64,000 nt of DNA from Arthrobacter rhizosphaerae (GCF_023062595.1 NZ_JALLAN010000010.1:1-64000), one strand, 5' to 3'. Shown: positions 46,909 through 56,227, numbered from the stretch's first letter. Notes: generated by a model from the letters alone, not told the origin. A program made the numbers and translations.

Positions 46909-47151
46909 TTGCTGGCAGAAGCGCTCGAACACCTTGTCCGCGGGATTGTTGACAGCCCCGAGGACGTCAAGGTCAGTGCCAAGAACAACCGCCGCGGGGA
47001 CACCCTCGAGGTACGCGTTCATCAGGATGATCTTGGTCGGGTGATCGGCCGTCAGGGCCGCACCGCACGTGCATTGCGCACTGTGGTGGCAGCTTTGGCG
47101 AATGGCGAGCAGGTCCGGGTCGACGTCGTCGACACTGACCGCCGCCGGTAA
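46909..47151 (+). CDS. khpA: KH-domain RNA-binding protein KhpA
   Basis: An 80-residue single KH-domain protein with the GxxG RNA-binding loop in VIGRQGRTARALR. KhpA proteins pair with KhpB in other bacteria and bind many RNAs, influencing division and cell shape. The start is TTG 46909, one nucleotide after the rpsP stop. It is conserved between rpsP and rimM in actinobacteria and firmicutes. Confidence 0.93.
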   Translation: MLAEALEHLVRGIVDSPEDVKVSAKNNRRGDTLEVRVHQDDLGRVIGRQGRTARALRTVVAALANGEQVRVDVVDTDRRR

Positions 47152-47175
47152 TCGCGCCAGCAACACTTGTCTTGG

Positions 47176-47217
47176 GTCCGGCCCCTTCACCAGATGGTGG
47201 AGGGGCCGGACTTTTTT
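47176..47217 (+). terminator. Strong intrinsic terminator between khpA and rimM
   Basis: A stem of 16 bp, GTCCGGCCCC... (47176-47191) with ...GGGGCCGGAC (47196-47211), a 4-nt loop AGAT, and six T residues directly after. It is the best intrinsic terminator in the window and lies inside a cluster usually described as one operon. A TACCCT -10-like box (47227-47232) could restart transcription for rimM. Confidence 0.88.
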
Positions 47218-47286
47218 GAGATCCACTACCCTTCCCAAGAGCGGCAGCTCGAAACCATTCATCCCGAATCCGGAACAGAGGAACAG

Positions 47287-47853
47287 ATGCAGCTTCAGGT
47301 GGCACGAATCGGAAAACCCCACGGTATCCGCGGTGAGGTGACCGTACAGGTGTTGACGGATGCGCCGGGGGATCGCTTTGTCCCTGGTACCGAGTTCGTG
47401 GTGGAACCGGCGTCCGCCGGTCCGCTGACGATTCTGAGCGCCCGCTGGAACAAGGACATCCTGCTGCTCGGATTCGAGGAGATTGAGACCCGCAATGAGG
47501 CGGAGACACTCCGCGGAGCGAAGCTCTTCATTGAAACAGAGGAGCTGGAGGACGATGACGACGAAGGCTGGTATGAGCACGAGCTCGTGGGGCTTGAGGC
47601 GCGGGTGGGGTCAGAGGTCGTTGGCAAAATCGCCGCTCTCACCACCCTGCCGGTTCAGGACCTCCTGACCGTCAAAACACCTGAAGGCAAGGAAATCCTG
47701 GTTCCGTTTGTGGAACAAATTGTCCCCGAGGTCAACGTTGCAGAAGGTTATGTGCTGATCACGCCCCCGCCGGGCCTCTTTGGCATAAATGAAGAAGGCG
47801 GCGCCGCAGATGGCGAAGAGGCCGCATCCTCCCAAGCCGGGGACGACGACTAA
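47287..47853 (+). CDS. rimM: Ribosome maturation factor RimM
   Basis: RimM, 188 residues, helps 30S head assembly around S19. The N-terminal domain begins QLQVARIGKPHGIRGEVTVQ; a PRC-barrel half follows (WYEHELVGLEARVGSEVVGKI) ending in VPFVEQIVPEVNV. I start at ATG 47287, with GAGGA 5 nt upstream; the open frame upstream covers the terminator. trmD follows with no gap. Confidence 0.95.
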   Translation: MQLQVARIGKPHGIRGEVTVQVLTDAPGDRFVPGTEFVVEPASAGPLTILSARWNKDILLLGFEEIETRNEAETLRGAKLFIETEELEDDDDEGWYEHELVGLEARVGSEVVGKIAALTTLPVQDLLTVKTPEGKEILVPFVEQIVPEVNVAEGYVLITPPPGLFGINEEGGAADGEEAASSQAGDDD

Positions 47854-48663
47854 ATGCAGATCGACGTCGTCAGTATCTTTCCGGAATATCTGGCGCCTTT
47901 GGAGCTCTCCCTGATCGGAAAAGCCCGTCAGGACGGACTGCTTGACCTGAAGGTGCACGACCTGCGCGAATTCACCACTGACCGGCACCGGACCGTCGAT
48001 GACACTCCGTACGGCGGCGGAGCAGGCATGGTCATGAAGGCCGAGCCCTGGGCTCAGGCGCTTTCCTCCATTGCGGAGGCGGGACACGCCGGCGAGAAGC
48101 CAGTACTGATCGTTCCGTCGCCAGCTGGAGAGCGCTTCAACCAGGCGCTGGCCCACGAGCTGGCGGAAGAAGAGCAGCTTATTTTTGCCTGCGGACGGTA
48201 TGAAGGCATAGACGAGAGGGTCATCGAGTGGGCCGCGGAACACTTCACGGTCCGCCCGATGAGTCTTGGCGACTACGTCCTGAACGGCGGCGAAGTTGCC
48301 GTACTGGCCATGGTTGAAGCGATTGTCCGGCTACTGCCCGGCGTTGTCGGCAATCCGGAATCCCTTGTGGAGGAGTCGCACGCGGACGGACTGCTCGAAT
48401 ACCCCGTATACACGAAACCTTCCACCTGGCGTGACCGTGAAGTGCCGCCCATCCTTTTGAGCGGAAACCACGGGAAAATCGCCCAGTGGCGGCGCCACGA
48501 GCAGTACCGGCGCACGGCGGCCCGTCGCCCGGATCTACTGGACGGTTTTGATGCGACAAAACTGACCCGCGCGGACCGCACGGAATTTTCGGACCTCGGG
48601 TACGACGTCGTCGACGGCCGCCTGCACCGGCGACCCGACATGCCGGTAAACGATCAGGGCTGA
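47854..48663 (+). CDS. trmD: tRNA (guanine(37)-N1)-methyltransferase
   Basis: TrmD, 269 residues, makes m1G37 in tRNAs to prevent frameshifting. The SPOUT knot is present ([15 protein letters not shown] and [14 protein letters not shown]), and [13 protein letters not shown] is typical. Its ATG directly follows the rimM stop. The C-terminus is slightly longer than in E. coli. Confidence 0.97.
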   Translation: MQIDVVSIFPEYLAPLELSLIGKARQDGLLDLKVHDLREFTTDRHRTVDDTPYGGGAGMVMKAEPWAQALSSIAEAGHAGEKPVLIVPSPAGERFNQALAHELAEEEQLIFACGRYEGIDERVIEWAAEHFTVRPMSLGDYVLNGGEVAVLAMVEAIVRLLPGVVGNPESLVEESHADGLLEYPVYTKPSTWRDREVPPILLSGNHGKIAQWRRHEQYRRTAARRPDLLDGFDATKLTRADRTEFSDLGYDVVDGRLHRRPDMPVNDQG

Positions 48664-48689
48664 GGGATTCGCCTCAAGGCCTCGCATGT

Positions 48690-48700
48690 GGCAAAATTAG
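48690..48700 (+). promoter_or_regulatory. Promoter core of rplS (GGCAAAATTAG)
   Basis: GGCAAAATTAG differs from the rpsP element by two bases and gives CAAAAT as -10. A leader of about 180 nt follows. It contains TGTGGCA (48687-48693) and TGCCACA (48726-48732), a long-range inverted repeat that overlaps the promoter itself. Confidence 0.4.
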
Positions 48701-48888
48701 TCCTTGTGCCTACTGGGTGCGAACCTGCCACAGGGGGAGCGTAACCAACAGCCTGGCGCCCCGGAGCCGTCAATCAGTGACGGAACCGGAACAGCAACTT
48801 TCGGCGGAAATTTCCGGGCCATCAAAATCCGGGCTTGGCCGCCGTGACCCAAAGTAAATGACCTGTGGCGTTTACCAGGAGTGGATCA

Positions 48889-49248
48889 ATGCAAATCCTC
48901 GATTCCGTAGATGCAGCCTCGCTGCGCACCGATGTTCCTGAGTTCCGCGCGGGTGACACCCTCAAGGTTCACGTCAACATCATCGAAGGCAAGAACTCCC
49001 GTATCCAGGTCTTCCAGGGCTTTGTCCTCGGCCGCCAGGGCGACGGTATCCGCGAAACCTTCACCGTCCGCAAAGTCTCCTTCGGTGTCGGCGTAGAGCG
49101 TACCTTCCCGGTACACTCCCCGATCATCGACAAGATCGAGCTCGTTACCAAGGGTGACGTGCGTCGGGCCAAGCTTTACTACATGCGCGCACTGCGCGGT
49201 AAGGCCGCCAAGATCAAGGAAAAGCGCGACTTCCAGACCGCCAAGTAA
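48889..49248 (+). CDS. rplS: 50S ribosomal protein L19
   Basis: L19, 119 residues, sits at the 30S-50S interface. It opens [19 protein letters not shown] and has the conserved core [25 protein letters not shown] spread through its middle. ATG 48889 is preceded by AGGAG. An in-frame ATG 24 nt upstream is not family-like. The 225-nt gap after trmD and its own promoter suggest separate control. Confidence 0.97.
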   Translation: MQILDSVDAASLRTDVPEFRAGDTLKVHVNIIEGKNSRIQVFQGFVLGRQGDGIRETFTVRKVSFGVGVERTFPVHSPIIDKIELVTKGDVRRAKLYYMRALRGKAAKIKEKRDFQTAK

Positions 49249-49330
49249 GTCTCCGGACTTTCGAAGCGGGTCCGCAACCCGTATCCGGCCGCGCCGGAGC
49301 CATCCGCAACAGCGCCACAGGATACGGATC

Positions 49331-50008
49331 ATGGACAACACAAAACGCCAGCACGGGAGACCGGGCTGGCGTTTTGTTTTGCTTGCGCTCCTCGTCGCAG
49401 TAGCCATCAGCGGGCTGGTCCGGTCTCTTTGGCTGGATATTTACTACATCCCGTCGGCGTCGATGGAGCCGCTGTTTGAAACGGGAGACCGGATCCTGGT
49501 GTCCCGGACGGACTTCCGGACGCAGCCCATCAGCCGTGGAGACGTAGTGGTCTTCGACGGCCGGGGGACCTTTGCTCCGCTGAATAGCGGCCAGGGTCCA
49601 TTGCTGGACGCAGCCTCAAGCCTGGGCCACTGGTTAGGGCTGACGGGCAGTGACACCACCTATGTAAAACGGGTAATCGGGCTCCCGGGAGACCACGTGG
49701 TGTGTTGCGAAAGCGACGGCAGACTCACAGTGAACGGCCAGTCTCTTGAGGAACCCTATGTGTATGACGGCGACGTGCCGAGCAAGCAGAAGTTCAGTGT
49801 GATCGTGCCGTCCGGACGGTTATGGTTACTCGGTGATCACCGGTCCATGTCAGCCGATTCGCGGAGCCTGCTGGGAGCCCCCGGCGGCGGGATGGTTCCC
49901 GTGGACCGCGTCATGGGCAGACCGGTACAGATCATCTGGCCGCTTGATAGATTTGGCTCAGTGGAACGGCCTTCCAAGGCCGAGACAACAACGAAGGATG
50001 GACAGTAG
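49331..50008 (+). CDS. lepB: Signal peptidase I (first copy)
   Basis: Type I signal peptidase of 225 residues that removes signal peptides on the outer face of the membrane. One N-terminal transmembrane helix (FVLLALLVAVAISGLV, about 16-31) is followed by the catalytic Ser in IPSASMEPLFETGD and the Lys in YVKRVIGLPGDHV, then the C-terminal GDHRSMSADSR block. ATG 49331 starts just after an 82-nt gap from rplS. Its stop abuts the ATG of a second copy. Confidence 0.95.
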   Translation: MDNTKRQHGRPGWRFVLLALLVAVAISGLVRSLWLDIYYIPSASMEPLFETGDRILVSRTDFRTQPISRGDVVVFDGRGTFAPLNSGQGPLLDAASSLGHWLGLTGSDTTYVKRVIGLPGDHVVCCESDGRLTVNGQSLEEPYVYDGDVPSKQKFSVIVPSGRLWLLGDHRSMSADSRSLLGAPGGGMVPVDRVMGRPVQIIWPLDRFGSVERPSKAETTTKDGQ

Positions 50009-50896
50009 ATGCCCGAGACCGACCCCCGGGATTCCGGGTCGCACGAGCGGGACGAGTCCGGACACCTTCCGTTCACCGGGGTGGCCCCCGCTGCGGCGGC
50101 TTCAGGTGTGCCTGCTTCAGGTCTGCCGGCTGCCGACCGGGCAGGCAGCGGAGCGTCTGTGCTTGGGCGCGCTGCACAAAGGCGTGCTGAAAGCGGCAAG
50201 GCCAAGAAGGAGGACCATAGCCCCAACCAGCTTCTCCTCTGGCTGAAGGAAGTAGCCACGGTGGTGGCCATTGCCATTGTCCTATCCTTCCTCATCAAAA
50301 CTTTCCTGTTCCGCGCCTTCTATATTCCGTCCGAATCCATGGTCAACACCCTGGACATCAGCGACCGGATCTTCGTCAATCTGCTGGTTCCGGAACCCTT
50401 CGCGCTCCAGCGTGGCGACGTCGTGGTTTTCAAGGACACCAAGGGCTGGCTGCCTCAGACGCCTCATGAGGCGGACGGCCCCTTCACCTGGTTCGAAGAT
50501 GCCGTGATCTTCGTGGGGCTGTTGCCTGACGATACGGAACAGCACCTTGTCAAACGTGTCATCGGGCTCCCTGGCGACCACGTGGTCTGTTGCGATGCTG
50601 GCGGACGGTTGACCGTCAACGGCGTTCCCTTGGACGAGAACTACGTGAATAAGGCTGAACCGCCCGAGATCAAGAACTTCGACGTCGTGGTCCCCGCCGG
50701 CAAGGTGTGGGTCATGGGGGACAACCGGAACCACTCCGCCGATTCCCGCGCACACCAGGACACCAACGGCGGATTCATCGATCTGCCTGATGTTGAGGGG
50801 AAGGCAGCGGTGATTGCGTGGCCTCTCAACAGGCTCGGCGTTCTTGACAACTATCCGGACGTTTTCAGAAGCGTCCCTGCTCCCGCGGCAAAGTAA
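50009..50896 (+). CDS. lepB: Signal peptidase I (second copy)
   Basis: A 295-residue paralogue of the preceding gene. It has a longer Pro/Ala/Gly-rich cytoplasmic N-terminus (about 80 residues), one transmembrane helix (VVAIAIVLSFLIKTFLFRAF, about 90-110), the catalytic Ser in IPSESMVNTLDISD and the Lys in LVKRVIGLPGDHVVCC, then GDNRNHSADSR. The identical stretch around the Lys (KRVIGLPGDHVVCC) in both copies shows recent duplication or conversion of that region. Confidence 0.95.
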   Translation: MPETDPRDSGSHERDESGHLPFTGVAPAAAASGVPASGLPAADRAGSGASVLGRAAQRRAESGKAKKEDHSPNQLLLWLKEVATVVAIAIVLSFLIKTFLFRAFYIPSESMVNTLDISDRIFVNLLVPEPFALQRGDVVVFKDTKGWLPQTPHEADGPFTWFEDAVIFVGLLPDDTEQHLVKRVIGLPGDHVVCCDAGGRLTVNGVPLDENYVNKAEPPEIKNFDVVVPAGKVWVMGDNRNHSADSRAHQDTNGGFIDLPDVEGKAAVIAWPLNRLGVLDNYPDVFRSVPAPAAK

Positions 50897-51631
50897 ATGG
50901 TTACCGAAGCCCCCACCCTTGACTACGAGCGCCGGTTCCTCAGCCGTGGCGTGCAGTTCCTTGCGGGCGTCGACGAGGTAGGCCGCGGTGCCTTGGCGGG
51001 ACCCGTCACGGTGGGGATTACGGTGGTGGACCTTGGCCGGCAGGAACTCCTTGAGGACGTCCGGGACAGCAAACTACTCAAAGCGGAAGACCGGGAGCGG
51101 CTGGAGCCTCTGGTGAGAGGCTGGAGTGTGGCGTCTGCCGTAGGGCACGCATCGGCAAAGGAAATTGATTCGCTGGGCATCATCGCCGCACTGCGGACTG
51201 CCGGTAACCGGGCCTGGAATCAAATCCTCGCCCTCGGAATTACGCCTCAGGCCGTGCTGCTCGACGGAAGCCACAACTGGCTGACGCCGGACCCCCAACC
51301 ATCGCTTTTCGACGAGCCGGGCCTTTTCGATGAACCTTCACTGTCCGGTGAGCCCTCGTCGCTGATCAGTGCCGTGCCTGAGCCCGGTTGTGAGGCTCCC
51401 GTTTACACCCTTGTGAAGGCCGACATGCAGTGCCTCAGTGTAGCGGCGGCGAGTGTCCTTGCGAAGGTGGAACGTGACCGCCTTATGCTTTCGCTGCATA
51501 GCGAGTATCCGGCTTTCGGCTGGAACGAGAACAAAGGTTACGGGACCGCTGCCCACCGCGAAGCTCTCCGCCTGTCCGGGCCAACCCCTTACCACCGGGT
51601 CAGCTGGCAGTTGTTCGGACCTGACGTTTGA
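50897..51631 (+). CDS. rnhB: Ribonuclease HII
   Basis: RNase HII, 244 residues, removes ribonucleotides and primers from DNA. The catalytic block [14 protein letters not shown] is intact, as is the later [19 protein letters not shown]. Between them is an insertion of about 35 residues with a degenerate DEP-type repeat ([18 protein letters not shown]). The ATG directly follows the lepB stop. Confidence 0.95.
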   Translation: MVTEAPTLDYERRFLSRGVQFLAGVDEVGRGALAGPVTVGITVVDLGRQELLEDVRDSKLLKAEDRERLEPLVRGWSVASAVGHASAKEIDSLGIIAALRTAGNRAWNQILALGITPQAVLLDGSHNWLTPDPQPSLFDEPGLFDEPSLSGEPSSLISAVPEPGCEAPVYTLVKADMQCLSVAAASVLAKVERDRLMLSLHSEYPAFGWNENKGYGTAAHREALRLSGPTPYHRVSWQLFGPDV

Positions 51632-51679
51632 CCCAGGCTCCCGGCGCCTCTCGTGGCGCACAGCGCCTGCTGCATGGTG

Positions 51680-51685
51680 CAAGAT
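51680..51685 (+). promoter_or_regulatory. Possible -10 box of a leaderless promoter for the DUF2469 gene
   Basis: CAAGAT, six bases, then ATG 51692. The first base departs from the TANNNT consensus, so this is weaker than the other cases. GGAAG in the gap could also act as a Shine-Dalgarno. Confidence 0.3.
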
Positions 51686-51691
51686 GGAAGC

Positions 51692-52018
51692 ATGAGTGCC
51701 GAGGATCTTGAGAACTACGAAACAGACATGGAGCTTCAGCTCTACCGCGAGTACCGGGACGTCGTCGGCCTGTTCAGCTACGTTGTCGAAACTGAGCGGC
51801 GGTTCTACCTCGCCAACCACGTCGACCTTCAGGCCCGGAGTGCCGACGGCGAGGTCTACTTCGATCTGACGCTGCAGGATGCGTGGGTATGGGACGTTTA
51901 CCGCTCAGCCAGGTTTGTGAAGAGCGTACGGGTCATCACGTTCAAGGACGTCAACGTCGAAGAGCTCCCCCGTAGCGAAGAACTGGCGCTTCCCAAGGAC
52001 GTCGACCTGGGCAACTAG
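51692..52018 (+). CDS. DUF2469 family protein
   Basis: A 108-residue acidic soluble protein that opens MSAEDLENYETDMELQLYREY and matches DUF2469, an actinobacterial family of unknown function. It is nearly always found next to rnhB and yraN, as here. ATG 51692 is chosen because the preceding in-frame codons are not conserved. Confidence 0.9.
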   Translation: MSAEDLENYETDMELQLYREYRDVVGLFSYVVETERRFYLANHVDLQARSADGEVYFDLTLQDAWVWDVYRSARFVKSVRVITFKDVNVEELPRSEELALPKDVDLGN

Positions 52019-52130
52019 CCCTCTGCCACTTCCCCTGCACAAACAACGTCGGGGCTGACTTACCCACATAGCGCAACATCTCCCTGTCTCGCCTTTCCTC
52101 TCCCCGCGAGGGTTGGTCTCGGAGGTAGAG

Positions 52131-52487
52131 ATGAAAGCCAAAGACATACTTGGCCGGCGCGGGGAAGATCTTGCTGCCGGTTATCTGGAACTGCAGGGTA
52201 TGCGGATTATCGACCGCAACTGGCGCTGCACGGACGGGGAAATTGACATTGTCGCGCTCGACGGCGACTCACTGGTCGTGGCCGAGGTCAAGACACGAAC
52301 CTCGTTGTCCTACGGGCATCCGTTTGAGGCCGTCGGTGTCAGCAAACTGGCCCGGCTGCACCGCCTGGCTGCCGCCTGGTGCCGCGACCATGAGCTGAGG
52401 ATGCCGCTGCGCCGGGTGGATGTTATAGCCGTGGTTGACGACGGCGTCGGCGATCCCGTGGTGGAGCACCTCAAGGGTGTGGGCTAG
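52131..52487 (+). CDS. YraN/UPF0102 family putative endonuclease
   Basis: A 118-residue protein with the restriction-endonuclease-like core GRRGEDLAAGYLELQGM, DGEIDIVALDG and VVAEVKTRTS, i.e. the E..D..ExK pattern of PD-(D/E)xK nucleases. The function of the family is unproven. ATG 52131 has GGAGG 5 nt upstream; an earlier in-frame GTG lacks one. yifB starts one nucleotide after the stop. Confidence 0.92.
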   Translation: MKAKDILGRRGEDLAAGYLELQGMRIIDRNWRCTDGEIDIVALDGDSLVVAEVKTRTSLSYGHPFEAVGVSKLARLHRLAAAWCRDHELRMPLRRVDVIAVVDDGVGDPVVEHLKGVG

Positions 52488-54032
52488 GTGGGGCTGGGCA
52501 GGGCCTACTCCGTTGCCTTGGTGGGGCTGAACGGATACATCGTCGAAGTAGAAGCAGACATCGGGCAGACCCTTCCGGCCTTCGTGATCCTCGGCTTGCC
52601 GGATGCGAGCCTTAACGAGGCCAAGGAGCGGATCCGTTCGGCGGCGCAGAATTCCGGTATTCCACTCAGCCGGCGGAAGATTACAGCCAACCTGATCCCC
52701 GCCTCTCTGCCTAAACGCGGCTCGGGGTTCGATCTGGCGATTACCATGTCGGTCCTCCGGGCAGCCAACGACATCAGGAGCACAGAGCGGACCGTCTTCA
52801 TTTCCGAGTTGGGCCTTGACGGACGGCTTCGGCCTGTTCGCGGAATCCTGCCGGCCGTGATGGCCGCTGTCCAGGCAGGGTATCCGGATATCGTGGTGGC
52901 GCAGGCAAATGCGGCCGAGGCTCAGCTCGTGCCCGGCGCACGGGTGAGGGGATACAAGACCCTCGCACGTCTGGCCTTCGATTTCGGGGCTGATCCCCAG
53001 GAACTTGCCTTGGACTTCGAACCGGAGGACGAAGAGCCCTGCGATCCCGAGGATGCTGCGCGGCCCACCCCCGATATGAGCGACGTATCCGGACAAGGGG
53101 ATGCGCGGCGTGCGTTGGAGGTCGCCGCGGCGGGCGCTCACCATTTGCTCCTGACCGGTCCTCCGGGCGCAGGTAAAACGATGCTTGCGGAGCGGCTTCC
53201 CGGGCTCCTTCCCGATCTTGGCGACACCGAGGCGATGGAAGTTACGGCCATACATTCGCTGTGCTCCTTGCCCTCAGCTTCTGCTCAGCTTGTCCGGAGA
53301 CCGCCCTTCGAGAATCCACACCACAGTGCCACTTCGGCTGCCATTATCGGCGGAGGGTCAGGCCTGCCCCGCCCCGGGGCAGCCTCACGGGCACATCGTG
53401 GGGTCCTTTTCCTTGACGAGGCGCCGGAGTACGAGCGGCGTGTCCTTGATGCGCTGCGCCAGCCGCTGGAGAGCGGTGAACTGGTCATCCACCGTTCCGC
53501 AGGCACGGCAGCGTACCCCGCCCGTTTCCAGTTGGTGCTGGCGTCCAATCCCTGCCCCTGCGGCAAGGCTTCGGGGAAAGGGCTGGACTGTACGTGTACT
53601 CCGATGATGAGGCGCCGCTACGTGGCGAGGATGTCAGGACCGCTCCTTGACCGCGTGGACATCCAACTGGAGGTCGAACGGGTCTCCTTGGCAGAGTTTG
53701 GGCAGTCCGGAGGGGAAGAAGACACCAGAACCATTGCCGCGCGCGTTGGAGCTGCCCGGAACAGGCAGTCGGAGCGGCTCTTGCCTTTTGGGATGGAGAC
53801 AAATTCGCAGGTGCCGGGCCGTGTTCTGCGGGGAATCCTGCGGTTACCGGCGCCCACAACGCGGATTCTGGACCACTCGCTGGAACGTGGTGTGTTGACT
53901 GCACGGGGATATGACAGGGTTCTCCGTTTGGCGTGGACTCTTGCCGATCTCGGAGAACGCGGCAGTCCTGATTCCAATGACATCGGACAGGCACTCGCTT
54001 TGCGGCAGGCAGCCACATCGGCTGCGGCCTGA
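52488..54032 (+). CDS. YifB family Mg-chelatase-like AAA+ ATPase
   Basis: A 514-residue ComM/YifB-type protein. An N-terminal Lon-protease-like fold (LGRAYSVALVGLNGYIVEVEA, AITMSVLRA) is followed by a Mg-chelatase AAA+ module with Walker A GPPGAGKTM (about residue 224), HHSATSAAIIGGG and Walker B GVLFLDEAPE, then a C-terminal Mg-chelatase domain with CPCGKASGKGLDCTC. Relatives (ComM) drive branch migration in natural transformation. Its place before dprA fits DNA uptake or recombination. GTG 52488 is the start. Confidence 0.93.
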   Translation: MGLGRAYSVALVGLNGYIVEVEADIGQTLPAFVILGLPDASLNEAKERIRSAAQNSGIPLSRRKITANLIPASLPKRGSGFDLAITMSVLRAANDIRSTERTVFISELGLDGRLRPVRGILPAVMAAVQAGYPDIVVAQANAAEAQLVPGARVRGYKTLARLAFDFGADPQELALDFEPEDEEPCDPEDAARPTPDMSDVSGQGDARRALEVAAAGAHHLLLTGPPGAGKTMLAERLPGLLPDLGDTEAMEVTAIHSLCSLPSASAQLVRRPPFENPHHSATSAAIIGGGSGLPRPGAASRAHRGVLFLDEAPEYERRVLDALRQPLESGELVIHRSAGTAAYPARFQLVLASNPCPCGKASGKGLDCTCTPMMRRRYVARMSGPLLDRVDIQLEVERVSLAEFGQSGGEEDTRTIAARVGAARNRQSERLLPFGMETNSQVPGRVLRGILRLPAPTTRILDHSLERGVLTARGYDRVLRLAWTLADLGERGSPDSNDIGQALALRQAATSAAA

Positions 54033-54041
54033 GAGGAAAAG

Positions 54042-55229
54042 ATGACTGACAACGAGCGATCAGCCAGGGCGGCGCTGTCCAGGCTGATGGAACCCCAGGA
54101 CGCGGCTGGTACGGCACTGGTAAGCGTAGTGGGGGCAACAGATGCACTGCGGATTGCCACTGGCCAAATAGCGGCCGGACCGGAACTTGAGCGTGATATC
54201 ACAACGGTACTTGCGGACAGCGGCGGCGGAAGCCAATGGCCCGGGCTGGGGGCGGCGCTGAAACGATGGGCTCCACGGATACCGGATCTGGCACCGGAAC
54301 GGGACCTTGCAACCATGCAACGGCTGGGAGGACGCACGATCATTCCCACTGATGATCTCTGGCCTGGCCAATTGGAGGATCTGGGCATTCATCAGCCGCT
54401 GTGCCTGTGGTGGCGGGGCGTGGAACAGGTGCTGCCACCAGCAGCCATGTCCGTGGCCCTCGTTGGTTCCCGTGACAGCACGAGCTACGGCGCATCGGTG
54501 ACAGGGGATCTCGCCTATTCTCTGGCCCAACGCGGTTTCACAATCGTGTCCGGCGGGGCATACGGCATTGACGCCCATGCCCACCGGGCCGCACTTAGCG
54601 GAGGAACAGCACCGATTCCCACCATCGCAGTGATGGCAGGAGGCGTTGACCGCTTCTATCCATCGGGCAACGAGGACCTTCTGAGGGCGGTAGCCAATCA
54701 AGGCGCTGTCATTGCAGAGGTGCCGCCGGGCTCTGCCCCTACCCGGTACCGTTTTCTCCAACGGAACCGGCTGATCGCAGCTTTGACGGCCGTCACTGTT
54801 GTGGTGGAAGCGAGATGGCGCTCCGGAGCGCTCAATACTGCTCATCATGCCGAGAGCCTCGGAAGGGTCGTCGGAGCCGTTCCCGGCTCCGTGCACAGCG
54901 CAAACTCGGCTGGCTGTCATCGCCTGCTGAGGGAGGGCGGTGCAGTGTGCGTCACGGACGCTGGTGACGTGGCAGAACTGGTTGGCCCCAGCGGAAGCTC
55001 GCTGCCGGACGACAAGCGCGGGGCAGCGGCAGACCATGACGGCCTGACGCTTGAAGACCTGATCCTTCTGGACGCGCTTCCGCTGCGCACCACGAGTTCG
55101 GTGGAAAAACTTACCGCAGTGGCCGGCCTGGGCATCGAATCGGTCCGTGCCGGGCTGGGGCGGCTTGGTCTCCTTGGCCTTGCCGTATCTGAGGGTGGAG
55201 GCTGGAAGCGGTCAAAGAAATCGTGCTGA
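54042..55229 (+). CDS. dprA: DNA processing protein DprA
   Basis: DprA/Smf, 395 residues, loads RecA on incoming single-stranded DNA. The Rossmann core has ALVGSRDSTSYG, VSGGAYGIDAHAHRAAL and PPGSAPTRYRFLQRNRLIA. A C-terminal winged-helix-like segment (TSSVEKLTAVAGLGIESVRAGL) is present. The N-terminal 100 residues are variable. It lies 9 nt after yifB. Confidence 0.94.
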   Translation: MTDNERSARAALSRLMEPQDAAGTALVSVVGATDALRIATGQIAAGPELERDITTVLADSGGGSQWPGLGAALKRWAPRIPDLAPERDLATMQRLGGRTIIPTDDLWPGQLEDLGIHQPLCLWWRGVEQVLPPAAMSVALVGSRDSTSYGASVTGDLAYSLAQRGFTIVSGGAYGIDAHAHRAALSGGTAPIPTIAVMAGGVDRFYPSGNEDLLRAVANQGAVIAEVPPGSAPTRYRFLQRNRLIAALTAVTVVVEARWRSGALNTAHHAESLGRVVGAVPGSVHSANSAGCHRLLREGGAVCVTDAGDVAELVGPSGSSLPDDKRGAAADHDGLTLEDLILLDALPLRTTSSVEKLTAVAGLGIESVRAGLGRLGLLGLAVSEGGGWKRSKKSC

Positions 55230-55300
55230 ACAGAGCGCGTGAGCCAGGGACTCGCCGCCGGCGTGCTTGATCCGCGAGCAAATGGTGGGAAAGTGAAGGC

Positions 55301-56227
55301 GTGAAGATCCAAGATCTGCCCCCGGCGCTTGCCGGCGCTGCCGACAGCTTCGGCAAGTACCTCGTGGGGGAGCGGGCCCGGTCGCAGCATACGGTGCGGG
55401 CCTATCTTTCGGACCTGGATAGCCTTCTTGTCCACGTTGTATCTGAAGGAATCAGCAGTCCGGAGGAGATAGAGCTCGGGACGTTGCGCCGTTGGCTGGG
55501 CGCCCAGAGTGAAGCCGGGATATCCCGGTCAACTCTCGCGCGGCGGGCGGCCACCGCGCGGGCCTTTACTTCCTGGGCGCTGCGCGAGGAGCTGATCGCT
55601 GTGGATCCGGCTCTCAGGCTTAAGGCGCCTAAGCGGGAAGGGTCCCTCCCTGGCGTCCTCAACCAGCAACAGGTTTCGCGGCTTCTGACGGATCTGGAAA
55701 CCACAGCGGCGGCCGGTGAGCCCATCCCGTTGAGGAACCGCGCAATGGTGGAACTGCTGTACGCAACGGGCGTGCGCGTGGGGGAGCTTGCCGGCATGGA
55801 CGTCGACGATCTCGATCCGGACAGGAGGACACTGCGTGTCCTGGGCAAAGGCAATAAAGAGCGCACGGTACCCTACGGTCTCCCCGCGGCAGTCGCTGTG
55901 GATGACTGGCTCCGTCGCGGAAGGCCACGGCTGGCTACGGAAGTAAGTGGCCCCGCGCTCTTCCTGGGCCTGCGGGGAAAGCGGGTTGACCAGCGCCAGG
56001 TGCGGACGGTCGTTGAAGGCCTGCTGGAGGCCCTGGGAGATACATCGGCCACCGGGCCCCATGCCCTGCGTCACTCCGCAGCCACCCATTTGCTCGACGG
56101 CGGAGCTGACCTCCGGGCCGTCCAGGAAATACTGGGCCACAGCAGCCTTGCCACCACCCAGATCTACACCCATGTCTCAGTGGACCGCTTGCGGAGGAGC
56201 TACCTTCAGGCCCATCCCCGCGCCTGA
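55301..56227 (+). CDS. xerC: Tyrosine recombinase XerC
   Basis: XerC, 308 residues, resolves chromosome dimers at dif with XerD. It has a SAM-like N-terminal core-binding domain (FGKYLVGERARSQHTVRAYLSDL) and the catalytic set: Arg in YATGVRVGELAGM, HxxR in HALRHSAATHLL, His in LGHSSLATTQIY, and the Tyr nucleophile in that same segment. It is a housekeeping Xer and not a phage integrase: no attachment site or phage genes are nearby. GTG 55301 is the start. Confidence 0.94.
   Translation: MKIQDLPPALAGAADSFGKYLVGERARSQHTVRAYLSDLDSLLVHVVSEGISSPEEIELGTLRRWLGAQSEAGISRSTLARRAATARAFTSWALREELIAVDPALRLKAPKREGSLPGVLNQQQVSRLLTDLETTAAAGEPIPLRNRAMVELLYATGVRVGELAGMDVDDLDPDRRTLRVLGKGNKERTVPYGLPAAVAVDDWLRRGRPRLATEVSGPALFLGLRGKRVDQRQVRTVVEGLLEALGDTSATGPHALRHSAATHLLDGGADLRAVQEILGHSSLATTQIYTHVSVDRLRRSYLQAHPRA

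Noticed and set aside
48687..48732. TGTGGCA/TGCCACA inverted repeat as an L19-leader RNA
   Set aside because: The first arm overlaps the likely promoter and would not be in the transcript; the known L19 leaders are from other phyla and I cannot match their structure.
52131..56227. yraN-yifB-dprA-xerC as a mobile or defence island
   Set aside because: This gene order is standard chromosomal housekeeping in actinobacteria, and there are no transposases, att repeats or composition change.
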